From NCBI GenBank assembly GCA_905250125.1, contig CAJNOL010000365.1:1-64000 (forward strand): a stretch of 64,000 bases of DNA, in the 5' to 3' direction. Source of the stretch: Rotaria sordida. Its lineage: Eukaryota > Rotifera > Eurotatoria > Philodinida > Philodinidae. This document shows positions 20,823-33,154 of the stretch, in pieces (the first letter of the stretch is position 1; each line of letters opens with the position of its first letter). The notes under the pieces were generated by a model. It had not been told where the DNA came from and did not search any database. It saw only the letters and a program-made list of their open reading frames with translations. A program made the translations under genes and the position numbers.

Positions 20823-23800
20823 TTATCTAGATAAAATTCCAACGAAAATAATAAATAATAAAACTAATACAACAACACCAATCAATATTAATTTAAATCT
20901 TAAACCACGTTGTTTATGTTCAACAGCTTTAGTTAAATGTTTATTTCCTTGTTCAATTTGAACAGCAGTATTCTCAATATTATATTCAATTTGATCAAGA
21001 ATTGTTCCCTAAAATATTATTTTAATTCATAGAAAAAAAAATCTAACAAGAGAACATTTCTCAGTGTCAAACTCGCTTTTGTCTCAGGACTATGTGCGCC
21101 ATATAGGTTTTAATGAACTGTGAATATTCTGACAAGAATTCAGGATAATAGCTTATTACTCTTGAGATACTGTATTTTTTAGCAAAATGCCGTAATCTTC
21201 CTTAGAAAAACTGAGTTTCAAATTTCGACTTGAAACTTTCCATAGAGACAGTTCTTAATGAAAATAGCTTATTGTGAAAGTTTCAGATTTTTCGATTGCG
21301 CCTATTTTGAAATAAGAATATCGAAACGCGCTGTTTTATATAAACGGCGTGGAAAAAACATGTTTTTACCATAGCCGTATCTAAGAATAGAAACAATCAA
21401 AAGATCTGAAACTTTTATAATAAACTATTCTCATTAAGACTTGTCTCTATGCAAAGTTTCAAGTCGAAATCTGAAACACAATTTTCCTGACCGGGATTTC
21501 GGCATTCTGCTAAAAACTACAGTATTTCAGCAATAATTATCTATTAATCTGAACTCTTTTCAAAATATTCATAGCTCATTAGAACATACACCATGCACAT
21601 AGTCTTGATTTTACACTTAGAAATATGCTCTTGTAAATCTTACTTGATTAGAAATAAGTGCTGCTATATCACGAAATATTTCATTAACATCTTCAATGGA
21701 TTTTAATACTTCACGAATTTCTTTATCACGTTTTTCTAAAAATTCAACATTTTGTGATGTTAATTGTAATTGATCTTCGGAAGTTAACTAAATGCAATAA
21801 AATATTAAATAAATAAATAAAAACATTATTATTTTATTATTATTTTTTTACAGATATCTGATCGAAATTTTTATCAGGATCATTCTGATCACCAAATGGA
21901 TTCGAATGCATATCGATTTCAAGATCAGGCATAATACGATTGAAATTCTCTTTTCGAGATTTCAATTCTAAAAAATAAGAATAAGAACAAGATACAATTT
22001 ATATATAAAAATGAGATAAAAATTCTTCTCCATATATGTAGAATCTCTATTGCAAAAGTCTTTAGACGAAATTTATTTTTCATTGAAAGTCAAATAAATG
22101 TTTCTTCTTGATATTTCTTTTTCTGTTTCTATTGCTATATTTCTGCTTTTTTTTTCAAACATAGTAAGAAAATGCGAAACGCATTTCAACTTACGGTATG
22201 TTTTTCTTGAATAACAATCAAGATTAAACCGAAAAACCAGTAACATTTTTGTTTTCTAGAATATGCAATGTGAGTTTTCTTTTTGTGCTAATACATAAAC
22301 GTTTGATTAAAGCTAAGATAGTTCGCTGTTTCTATTCATGCAAAGCTCTGCCTATAGAGTTTTCTATCTAATGGGTTCTATAGTAAAATTTCATATACAT
22401 ATACTATGATGGCAAGGTTTATACAAAACTAGGACGCGACAGTTTCCAGATTCTAGAGTTTTCTACGGTCTTTTCTTAGAAATTTGAAAGTATCACATTA
22501 CCGACAAAAGTCGATTTTTCATAAAATTTCGTATTTTTATGGTTTTTGTAATGCTTTTAACTTTTTAAGAGAAAGGTTCTAGAACATACGGCAACCCCTC
22601 ATTCTATTCGAAATTATGTGTTCTTTAAAATGATATTGTTAAAAAATAACTTAAACAACGTGTTCTGGCACCTGAAAAATAAAATGTCTGGTTTTTTTTT
22701 AGAAGTCTTGTCATCATATTTCATCTATGAAATCTTGCTATAGAATGCATTAGATAGGAAAACTCTATTGACTATTAAAATTATTATCGAAACTTGAGCT
22801 GACTGTTTAACATTATAGAAAAAACGTTATAGTTAAACTTTGTTCCACTATCTTATCTATATATTGAACTAAAGAATAATTCTACCAAATCACTCTTATG
22901 AACGTGTAATATTTCCATTTCAAATCTTTATTATTAATATCTATTATGATTGATAAATATAACAAACATACATATCATTTCAACTAAAACGTTCTTTAGA
23001 AATATCATCACAGTATTAGTGATTATCAGTTTAAATCAATAACTATAAACTGTCACTATGAACTAGTATCGTCGCTGGAGGATACAATTGATTGATTAAA
23101 TCAAAAACCAAAATGTGGTATTACATATGAAGTGGATGAGTACTATGACCAATGATTATGACTCTTTTTTTTATCATTATCTAGACGTTGATGTATACTG
23201 TAGTAAAAAATATCAAGGGAAGAAAATTCATTTGACTTTCATTGTATAGTAGTTATGAATGAAAATTAAAGACAATTAATTAAAATCAGGATTGTATGTT
23301 TTTTTCTGGATATTTGTTTAGAATTTTTGTCTGGTTTACAGTTAGTTAATTGTGAGTCATCTTTTTTCAATAGCGGAAAATAGCGGCTGTAAAAGCAAAA
23401 TTGGAATTTCTTTTTTTCTATTTAATCTGTAGCTTATTTTAATTGGATTTTTTGCGGTAATTTTAATTCTATAGCATGCCTCTATAAAAATTACTTTTCA
23501 TGGAGAACTGCATTTGCCAATTTTTTTCAAAATTCGTTCATTAAAGTGCAATAGACTTTTCAAATTTTTCCTACAAGTTATAAAACAAAATTAGATAAGA
23601 TAGTTTATACAATTAAACTTTGGAATATTAAAAAATATCTCACATTTTTTCAAAAATTTCAATTACAATGTCAAATTCGCGAAAAGAAAATTTTGTACAG
23701 ACATTTTATCTCTATCTATTCAATGGGTTGTTTGCAATAAATCAATTTTCAGTTAGATATAAAATTTTTAACATAAATTTACAATTGCAATCCGAACAAA

Positions 23801-25479
23801 CCATTTCTTTTTATTAGTTGTTTTCAAATGGTCGAAAAATGAACAAATATTTTATTTCGAAACTTTTTGAATAAGGATTATATGCAACATATTCTCAATA
23901 TACTGTTTAAGAATACCTTCGAACTTTTTTGACCATTTCTGATTCTCAACGACGGTACAGCCGATCAAGCTGAAATTGTTACATTAAAAATAAAGAGACA
24001 TGTATTCGAGGAAAAAGAATTTTGAATTGGATTTCTACGGTTTTTTCCGGGAAATCCTGATTGCTTACAATGCCCATCTAACTTTGTTCGATCCGACTGA
24101 AATTTTTAGTAGTGATACTTGGAGATATTCTCCAAAGGTAAAATCAGTAGTTTTCATTTTCAACTGTCCTACCAGAATTTACAGAATTCTGAAAACCAAA
24201 AGCCCGATTTTGGTGCCAGAGCTTTACGTATTTCTTTTATAGAGACAAAAAGAAAGTGATATTTTTGTAAAAGCTTAAAATTACCTTTGATATACAATCT
24301 TAGGTATCTTCAAAAACATTTCCAGTACAATCAGATAGAGTTTGATGGGACTCGTAATGTATCAGGATGCGACCTTATGGAAACTAGAGTTTCTCGGAAA
24401 AAAAAGCGCAAAAATCTATTTAAAAATTTTTCTTCTCGAATATGTGTCTCCTTATTTTTGATGTAAAAATTTCAACTTGATTGTTTGTACTATCTTCGAG
24501 AACCAAAAACTGTACAAAAAAAAGCGGGGTACCTTAACTGCACTTGAACTACTAGATAATACCATCCGCTTAATGGCGTTTTGTCTATGTTCAATGTTGC
24601 AAAAAAATAGATCTAATTTTTTTGTAATGCTAAAGTTTACATAGACCCATCAAGAACGTTTTCTTACAGAGTAGAATTTAAACAATAAGTGATATATCAA
24701 ATTAAAGCTTATTGAAATCGAAACTTTTGTATACAAATCAGAATATCTAAAATTATTAAAAATTTCTAATCTGTAGTTCTGTTTTTTTTTCGGATTTACT
24801 ATTAACACTAACTAAGTCTGTTATCATTGATATGTTTCATAGAATTGTAGACGTTCGCTTTTCAAAAATATTCGTATTATGAAGAAAATACTTACTATGA
24901 AGATAAGTCGATTGACATTTACGAAATTTAATAGTTAAATCTTGTAAAGCACTTGCTGTAGCTTGAACAACATTGGAAGCTAAACGTTTATCATAAACAT
25001 TAACGTGTGGTTTATTTGCTTGACTTGAAAGTTGTTGAACAGATGTATGACATCCATTTAACATCTAATTGTAGAAAAAGAAAAACGAACGACTTATTCG
25101 AGATTATTAGAAAAAATATTTACGGCAGTAATATCTTTTGTAAGTGATTCGATTTCTTTTTCTTCACTTGAATTTTCATCAAAATCAGGTCTTGTCAAGT
25201 GTTTGTCATGTAATTGTTGTAATTTTTTCACTAGAAAAAAAAAAAAAACTTTTTCTTTTTTGTTTTTCTGTACTTTTATATTTTATAAACTTACTTCGAC
25301 TGCGTACTTGTTCAAGTTGTAATTGTATTCGACGTTGAGAATCCATCCTAAATTAATAAATTGAAAATAAAAATGATTTGACAAAAGAAAGATAATTACC
25401 ATGATGGTGGAATGTTTTTTTCAAATTGTACAACTTCATCATCTTCATTTTGAATTAATGCCATTCGATCATCATTGGA
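20823..25479 (-). CDS. STX16: syntaxin-16, Qa-SNARE (5' end missing at assembly gap)
   Basis: Seven exons are seen: 25479-25400, 25347-25295, 25230-25124, 25064-24896, 21967-21852, 21787-21644, 21008-20823; about 284 aa. The first begins after a splice acceptor, so at least one upstream exon is lost in the gap at 25574. Recognition comes from SNDDRMALIQ, LQQLHDKHLTRPDFDE, the Habc region (RLASNVVQATASALQDLTIKFRKCQ), the SNARE motif (IREVLKSIEDVNEIFRDIAA, zero-layer Gln in ISNQ|GTILDQIEYN) and a C-terminal membrane anchor ending in SR, as in human STX16. It mediates retrograde endosome-to-trans-Golgi fusion. The intron at the zero-layer Gln is almost wholly a palindrome, and the 2.9-kb intron 24895-21968 holds two more. 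Confidence 0.95.
21046..21634. repeat. palindromic element filling a syntaxin-16 intron
   Basis: The left half from acaagag (21046) pairs with the right half ending ctcttgt (21634). Paired landmarks include gactatgtgc with gcacatagtc, and cgacttgaaactttccatag with the complement of ctatgcaaagtttcaagtcg. The centre is near 21350. It fills almost the whole 635-bp intron between the last two exons. Part of the same sequence recurs as a decayed single arm at about 62590-62900. Confidence 0.85.
22345..22775. repeat. decayed inverted repeat in the long syntaxin-16 intron
   Basis: The left arm (tagagttttctatctaatgg, then attctatag-like and tttcatat blocks) pairs with the right arm around 22700-22775. 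Arm similarity is clear for about 75 bp; the interior is diverged or unrelated. It appears to be an older relative of the other foldback elements. Confidence 0.65.
23925..24525. repeat. second palindromic element in the same intron
   Basis: Left-arm sequence from about 23925 (containing gatcaagctgaaattgttac and the block before ttttttccgggaaatc near 24045) matches the reverse complement of 24375-24525 over roughly 150 bp with moderate divergence. The centre is near 24220. A short open frame at 24000-24242 is part of this repeat, not a gene. Confidence 0.7.
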
Positions 25480-25573
25480 CTAAATAAATAATAGAAAATA
25501 TTTTTATCGTTTACTTAGTTTTTTGTTTTTATTTAAATTTTATATTAAAAACAAAAGAAGTGGTGTCTATTCA

Positions 25574-25583
25574 NNNNNNNNNN
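25574..25583. other. assembly gap (10 N)
   Basis: Ten N bases separate the most 5' visible exon of syntaxin-16 from an SH3BP5 exon that runs into the gap without a splice donor or stop. Both genes lack sequence that cannot fit in 10 bases, so the gap is a placeholder or marks a misjoin. Confidence 0.95.
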
Positions 25584-27355
25584 AATCATTCTTGTTAATG
25601 AACGATAAAGTTTTATTCTTTGTTGTTCATATTCTTGATACAATTTTGATTTTTCTTCATGTATTCGTTCATAATGTATTTTATCTTGTTCAGTTTGTAT
25701 AACCTTAGATAATAATATTTATATTTAATAGTGTTCTTTCTTTTTTTTTTTGATAGAAATTTTCATATTTTACTTTCATAGTTATATGATTAACATATTC
25801 TTGCCATGTTGTATTATCGGATTTTGATAATTTATTTTCAGCAAGAATTAAATTTTCTTTTGCTGTATGATATAATTCAACAGAATTTTGATATTCTTGT
25901 GCAGCTTTTCGAGTTTCTAATCGTGCCTAAAAAATAATCTTATTTATTTTTTTAATTAAAATTAAACAAATCAAATATTTTTAGTCAGTAGATTAAATAA
26001 GTACTAAATCAGTAAATTATTGAAATGATCAGTTAGTAATAAATCAAATTTGTTAATAGAGTTAAAGATTAAGAAATTAAATTTTCCTAACAATCAATTA
26101 CATTAATGGGTAAGAGTGTAGAAATTAAAATACATTGTAATATGATTCATATGGTTTTTTTCTTCTTTTGTTTGTATCACGTAGTACAGATGTTATGCAC
26201 AACATACATGTAGACACTCTTTGTTTCTATTCTTTTCTTCAATTTTAGCTTAGAGTCTATGAATAAAAACGACATAGACCTAGTACAAATTACTCAATAT
26301 GAAAGTGATGTAAGAGAAATAAATGAAAAAAAAGAAATTAAAATATTGAGTTGACGAAACTATATTTGATAATGTTAATGAAGCAGAAACATCGATTGAA
26401 AATCAATGAAAGAACAGTTGATTAAAGATGCAACAAAGCCAAGCTTCATGAATCTTAAAATTGAGCAAGTGTTTACCTACTATAACATGCAGATAGTGAA
26501 AAAAAGTTACTGTTGATAAAATCTGAAGTTGATCATGATAATTATAAGATTGCAAATATTTCTCAATCGATTAAAAAGATTAGCAGAAAATCGTAGTGTT
26601 TGGTTGACTTTAATGCTGTGTAAAAAATTGCTTATAGAACGTATGCAATAATAGACTTTATTACTGAGAAAGAAGTCTATTATGCAAGTGCTGATCCAAA
26701 GTAATTCAAAAAATGATGCCGTCAAGGAAAAGAAGTTACGAGAAAACTCACTGAACAACAGCATGATATTAATTTCCCATAGAATACGATCGCATAAAGT
26801 TTTCTTCCGATCCGAACTCGACGAAGTCTCAGAGGTTCGTAGGAGACTGAGCTTTCCAGCCTAAAATCCTGGCTTCACTAAATGCATCCAATCTGTATAC
26901 TAATGATTTAAATTACAGGCAAAATCTTCTAACCTCTTCAGCTTGTTTACAAGCATCATAATATGGTCGTGCACGTTCAACACAACGACCAAGTGTTTTT
27001 GCTAGATTAGTTAAATGTTGTTTACAATTAGTAAAACTTATTTGAAATAATTTTTGAGCATCCTAAAAAAACAAACATTTTTATTTAAATTTTATTATTA
27101 AAGAGAGAGGAAAAAGAGCAATTCTTACATCTAATTGAGTTTCAAGATTATTTATTTCACTTGTTGCAGCATTTGCACGTTCTAATTCAATCTTAAAAAG
27201 AAAAAAAACAGATTATACAATATATTTAATTTTGATTTATTCGAAAATGTTTTTTTTTTTTTTGTTAATACTTGTATTCGAGGATCAAGTGGTTCATCAT
27301 TGATTTCATTCGAATGATTATCATTAGGTTCGATTATTTTAGGTATATCCGACAT
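25584..27355 (-). CDS. SH3BP5: SH3-domain-binding protein 5 (Rab11 GEF family), 3' part missing
   Basis: Five exons are seen: 27355-27272, 27191-27129, 27062-26934, 25926-25774, and 25703 into the gap at 25584; 183 codons in phase. The start is ATG 27355 (MSDIPKIIEP). The family signature is DEPLDPRIQIELERAN, then coiled-coil text with GRCVERARPYYDACKQAEEA and NTTWQEYVNHITMK. Human SH3BP5 and worm REI-1 form long coiled coils that act as Rab11 exchange factors, so a role in Rab11 membrane traffic is expected. The last visible residues are LYRSLTRMI. By comparison with human SH3BP5 more than half of the protein should follow and is absent from the window. The 1-kb intron 26933-25927 is unusually long and carries decayed sequence. 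Confidence 0.92.
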
Positions 27356-27534
27356 ACATGAGAATTGAAAAAATGCAAAGAAATACTATTTCTTAGGAAT
27401 TCAACATAACTATATAAATATATCTAAAAGACATTAAACACATGGATGTATATCATAATAGGGAAGTATTTTCATTTAAAAAAAAGAGAAACAATCTATA
27501 CTAGAGAGAGAAAAAAAATGAAGCTTAGTTTTAT

Positions 27535-28133
27535 TTAAACAATAGGCCATTTCCATTGATTAGGTGGTGCTTGACTAGCAAGCGGTCCCCAAACATGATT
27601 TAAAGCCATTCGACGTGCACACATAAGTTCATTTTCAGCCTAACAAAAATTTTAAAAAAAAGATTATTTTTTTTTCTTATGTTAATTTTATATTATTTAA
27701 AAATAATTACTTGTACAATGACTTCTTCAATTTGACCACAATTAATTTTACGTTCGAGACGAGCAATATTTGGTTCCTAAAATTAAATTTTAATAAATAA
27801 TATTTTCTTTTTCACGTTAAATTTACATTTTCGACATGTTCAAGACGTGAATTAATTATATCTTCAGTATACTTTCTATATGCTGATGTTTCAGGTATAT
27901 TTTTAAGATCACGTAAAATTTTTCCATAAAGAAGTTTTAATGCCTATGAAAATAGAGAGAGAAAGAATTTACTTATGATAATTATAAATTATAAATTTAC
28001 ATACATAATGTGGATCTTTGCATACAGCTAATCCAGTTATATTTGTTGTCTATAGATAAAAGAAGAAAATTTCTATTAAATAAAATGGATTTTTATTGAA
28101 TTAATATACCGCTTTTAATATTTTAGATGCCAT
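27535..28133 (-). CDS. NDUFA5: NADH dehydrogenase 1 alpha subcomplex subunit 5
   Basis: Five exons: 28133-28110, 28049-28005, 27943-27827, 27776-27711, 27639-27535; 118 aa (human 116), all phase 0. Diagnostic text: TGLAVCKDPHY, AYRKYTEDIINSRLEHVEN, CGQIEEVIVQAENEL and the C-terminal PNQWKWPIV. It is an accessory (B13) subunit of mitochondrial complex I located on the matrix arm; no cleavable presequence is evident. It lies about 180 bp from the start of SH3BP5 in head-to-tail arrangement on the same strand. Confidence 0.97.
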
Positions 28134-31100
28134 GAAAAAATAAAAATTAATCTAAAATTTATTTTCATTGAATTAATATAATCAAAAAAGTTTTAAATGT
28201 CAAATAATAATAAAGAATCGCTTTTAATGATTCATTGAAATTTAGATAGAGATGATTAACAATGTGATCTAATGATGAGTATGAGGAGGAGATTATCGAA
28301 GAAAAAGTTATCCTTTTTTTTTTCTTTTATAAATGTTACATATACGAATGATATTTAAACGATTAGATATTAAGTTCATAAATATATTTGATTTACTGTA
28401 GTATTAACTTCAAGTTTTACAAGAAATATTCAGTCTATAATAATTTGCGACAAATAAGATGATATATATCAAATAGATGACGCTACTTATTTTATTTTTT
28501 TTTTATAAAATTTTTCATATTTTATTTGAAGTAAATTAATAAATATGAAGAAATTATATAATTTTATTAAAGAAAATTTAATTTTCATGATAAAATGCTA
28601 ACAGATGGCGTTGTATAACTATCATTAATAATCATACAAAAAGGTGGTTACTATGAAGAACATTTGCTCTATGTATATAATGTAAATGTAATTAATAGTG
28701 TGAATTGTTAAAAAATATTTTCTATAATGTTATATTTAAATTTGAGTATTGTTAAGAATAAGAACAAAATAATATCATTGACGTATACAATAAGTAAATT
28801 ATTTTTGTCAGAAACAAACTGTGCAAATATTGAATTATTTCATGTGTTAGAATAGAAATTGTTTCTGTGTATCGATGATTATGAAGATATATCATTCTTG
28901 CGATCTTGTTTAACTGAATATTTCAGTCTTGATAGGATCAATTAGAACTTTTGACAACAACAAGTTTTAAGATCGGTATTTGTTTAGCAAATGTTTCATT
29001 GTTTGGTACGGTGTGATATTAAAGTTGGTACTACTCATTATAAAAAAAACATATTCCGTCTTCTGATATTATATAATGTAAGAAGATGGAATACTTTTCG
29101 ATAGTGAGGAATCCCAATTTTAAGATTTCTACATATTCACTATAGAGTACCTGCTAAACGAATATCTTACTAAAATTGAAAAATCTGATTACCTTGTATC
29201 AGTTAACTTTATTCAAATATATACTTATGGTAAAAGATGAGTATACTCTCAAATATCCAAATCATCACGAAATTCTGCTCGTATAATATTCACTTTCAAT
29301 TGGACTCATAAACATAATTTCACATACATACACCAACAACCAATAAGAACTCAATGAAAAAAGAAAAAAGATCAATATATGTTTTTCATTTATATATAGA
29401 CTTCCAAATTGTTGAAACAATTGACATAAATATTAACATCTTTATTAAAAAGCTTTGAGCAGAAAATTATTTAACGGTAACATCGAAAACCTACAAGAAA
29501 AAAACATGTCGAATGGTATTATTTTTCGATTAGCTTTCTATTCTAAAAAAAAGCACACAATACAAAAAAACATTGATTGAAAAAGAATTTCTTTGATTCT
29601 GTAAAATATAGAGTGCAGATTATAAACATAGTGAAGAGAATAATTATCTTGATTGTGTCAGGATTTGATTTGTTTACACAGTCTATCTATGTTTTGACAT
29701 TTTTCTACTTATATATTATACATAACAGACATTTGAGAAAGAAACAAAAATCATGCTTTCTTTTCATTTTAGTATTAGAAAAATTTTCAAAGACAAACAT
29801 ATTCAAAGTTAAGATAGATCATTCTAAATTAAGAATAATCTTCTTACATTAAATGAAAATTAACTACTATTTTTATCTGATAGAGATTTATATGTCAGAT
29901 TTTTATTCTGTATGATTAAAATCAATCATGAATTGCAATTTCATACTGAGCATCAAACGTATTCATAAACGTTAATTGAATAGAGAAATCTTTGAGCTTT
30001 TCAAGGAAATAGTTTGTTTGAAAACAAAAAACTATAATTACACCTAGTGTCATTAGCTAAGATTCAGAAAAGATATGTTAGATTAAGTTTGAAACTCGAT
30101 ATAGTATTTTTACGATAGTTTTTCATCATCAATTCCTATTGTATTACTGCTTTTTTTTCCAAGCCATGTTCGTTATTATAGAGTTAGAAGGGTTTTTTTA
30201 TATGATTGATAATTACAAAAAAAAGCCTTTTGGTCATGATGTAAACCAATTATTTATTGTTTATACAAGTCTTACTAAAATCCAAACAAACTCTAGTTCA
30301 TTATGGTTATTATAATCTGATTGTACATAGATGAAATAAAGACTGTGTAAATAATGTATAAGTTTATTGATTTCTTTTTTCTGAAATATTGGTGAATTTC
30401 AGCAATATTCATAGACAACATTTTGTACTTCAATGCTTCATTATAGTATTGTTGTGTAAAGTCTAACAAGATCATGTGATCTTTCTTAGAAAATTATAGA
30501 TTGATATAAGCGTTTAGCAAATTTCAGGAAAAGTTTCACACATTTTACAGTGCCTCGCAAAAATCTCAATGCAACGATGGCAGGCAAAATAGTTCGAAAC
30601 ATGATTTTTGCTAATCGATTAATCCAAATGACAATAAAGAACTAAAAATATACATTTATATACATGAAGTTTAAAAAAAACTTTTAGTATTTGCAACTGC
30701 ATTCATTGATTTCTCTGCAAGAACGTCTGTAAATGACATCAAGGTGGTATAAGATGTCAACAAACAGTTAAATAATTAATATGTAAGCATTGGGATAGAA
30801 TTTAAATGGATGAAGTTTTCATAGCAACGACTATATCGTATAATTGAATTTTTTTGACAAATAATTAATACAAGAAGTAAATCTGTTTTACAGTAGTACC
30901 ATTGATGAATTTTTCTGTTATCAATTTTAAAGAACGGAGAATGATGATATGTCATTATTGATCTACTTTCGTATTTTTAAAATATACTAAACATTATTAA
31001 ATTGATATATGATTGTATAATGTAAGAAAATATCGTGCTGAAATCCATCAGATAAATTTTCTGCAAGAAGAAATATTTTCCGAGTCAATAGTTTAATTTT

Positions 31101-31722
31101 CTCTAAAACGCTTTATTCACAGGTCAAAAATCTGTATATATTAAATATAATTATCTTATTATCTATTTCTAGTAGAATACAACTCAATTATATATTCTTT
31201 ATGCATATAGATATAAGAATATATATTTATAATTGAATAGATTTTAATATACCCCATGTGTATCTAAACAATTCGAATCAAACGATGATTAAATAGAAGA
31301 TTATTTTTATTTTTTGAAAAATTTCAATAGCATCATTTATCTTTCTAGTAACATTAAAAAAAAAAAAAACAAACTGAAATTCATTATTATCATCAACACA
31401 ATCATTCTTATTTTCTTTTTAGTAAGAATTCTATCTTCAAAAAGAGAAATCTGTTTTTAATAAAAAAAAAATATTCGCTTGTGATAATAGTGCCCTCTAT
31501 TAATTTATTGATATTTTTTGGAAAATATTTTATGAATCTATTTTTATTCAAAGAATAAAACGAAATTTTTCAAAATATATCTTTAAATATAATTAAATGA
31601 AAAATATAATTGAATTTAATGGACGTTTCTAAGTATCTGAAACTCACAATGGTTAATATGCATACATTGATTTTGTATACGACGAAATTAAAAAAATAAA
31701 AACCTGCTTTCACGTATACTAG
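28134..31722. other. 3.6-kb region without a confident gene
   Basis: AT-rich flank between NDUFA5 (-) and calaxin (+), which are divergent, so both promoters lie here. I see only an isolated terminal-exon-like signal (29467-29490), a small hairpin (29049-29090) and a Tc1-like end (30549). No coding gene is supported. Confidence 0.5.
29467..29490 (-). other. isolated 3'-terminal-exon-like signal
   Basis: A strong splice acceptor (pyrimidine tract then AG at 29492-29491) is followed by an open frame VFDVTVK and a stop. An AATAAA (29446-29441) lies about 20 bp past the stop. The arrangement resembles the short last exon of the P1 gene. I could not find upstream exons, so it may be a fragment of a lost gene or chance. 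Confidence 0.2.
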
Positions 31723-33154
31723 ATGTCGTCAGCAAAAGTTAAAGGTGGTCGATCATCGGCTCAAAATGTTGATTCATCAGGTATTCGAAAAATTCATAGT
31801 CGTCATACATGGGTAAAAATCTCTTCGTTTTTTTAATTTTTATTTTAATATTTGATTTTTTTTGTTCTTCAAATGAAATCTATAGAAATTAGAAAGTATA
31901 AGTCATGGTAAAGGACAACCAGTATCACGAAAAGCTGTTCAACATGTTATAGATGAAGTAGGAAAACGAAAGGAAAAATTTCATTGTAAATATCTAATAT
32001 TAGTTTTTTCTTGTTTGATGATATTTAAAAAAAATAACAAGAATCTTGGAAATTTTTTTAGTTTCAAAACAAGAAATTGAATCACTTTGTACAATATTTC
32101 GTCATTTGACTAAAAGTGGTGATAAAGGTAACAATATACAAAAAAAAAAATAAACTTTTTTCTTCGATGAATTTTTGTTAATTTTTTAGAAAAAATTGAT
32201 CGAAATCGTTTTCGTGATATTCTACATAATACATTTGATATGACTGATGATATTTTAATGGATAGAGGTAAAAAAAATTAAAATTAAAAAAAGTTTAATT
32301 TTTTGGTTCAGTTTTCAAAGCATTTGATCGTGATAATGATGGACAAGTAAGCATGCTTGAATGGGTTGTTGGACTTAATACATATTTACGTGGAACATTA
32401 GATGAAAAAATTGCTTGTAAGTTATTTATTAAAAAATCAAAAATTGTTTTTTTTTTTTTTTTGTATTTTAATATTTTCAGTTGCTTTTACTTGTTATTCA
32501 CTTAAAGGTGAAAAACATATAACCCGTGAAGAAATTTTTCAATTACTCAAAAGTAGTGTTCTCAAAGTATGTAAATTTTCTTTTTTGATATTATTGATGA
32601 AATAATAAATATATATTTTTTTTTTCTCTAGCAAGCTGGTGATGAAGATCCAGATGAAAGTATTAAAGAACTAGTTGAAATAACATTAAAAAAAATGGAT
32701 AAAGATCATGATAATCGTTTGGGTGATAATGATTTTTCACAATCTGTTCGTGAAGATCCTCTTCTACTTTCATGTTTTGGTCAAGTATTTGCTAATGCAA
32801 GAGTAAATATTCGATTGAATACAATTTTTCTTTTTATATTTTTTTATTACATAATTTTCTTCAGATAGTCGAAGCATTTTTACATTTTTTTTCTGAAAAT
32901 ACTCATGTTAGATCACATCGTTATTAGAAAGAGCAGAAGAAAAACAAATTAGTTTTGCATAATCACACTTTAAAATAGATCTGCATGATGCATGACAAAA
33001 AAAAAATTTGTATTTTTATAATTATATAAGTCATCTTGTAATATACATTTAGAGAAAAGCTGATTTTGAACGAATACTTGAACATATGTCTGAACAAGTT
33101 GTATTCGGTCAAACATTTACACAACAACAATTAGCAGCCATGTTCGATTATTAA
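31723..33154 (+). CDS. EFCAB1: calaxin-like EF-hand protein
   Basis: Eight exons: 31723-31812, 31886-31985, 32062-32127, 32190-32267, 32312-32416, 32481-32566, 32632-32802, 33053-33154; 265 aa, phases consistent. Human EFCAB1/CLXN is 211 aa; this one has a longer N-terminus ([20 protein letters not shown]). Family text: [20 protein letters not shown], then EF-hand 1 loop [12 protein letters not shown], a degenerate second loop lacking acidic ligands, [20 protein letters not shown], and a third loop beginning DKDHDN. Calaxin is a calcium sensor of axonemal outer-arm dynein, so a ciliary role is expected in these ciliated animals. The last exon ([10 protein letters not shown]) is less certain, because an alternative acceptor exists near 32863. 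Confidence 0.9.

Noticed and set aside
24000..24242. 80-codon plus-strand frame
   Set aside because: Part of the left arm of the palindrome 23925-24525; starts and ends follow the repeat.
32402..32605. 67-codon frame over calaxin exons
   Set aside because: Reads through an intron of calaxin; the correct exon is 32481-32566 within it.
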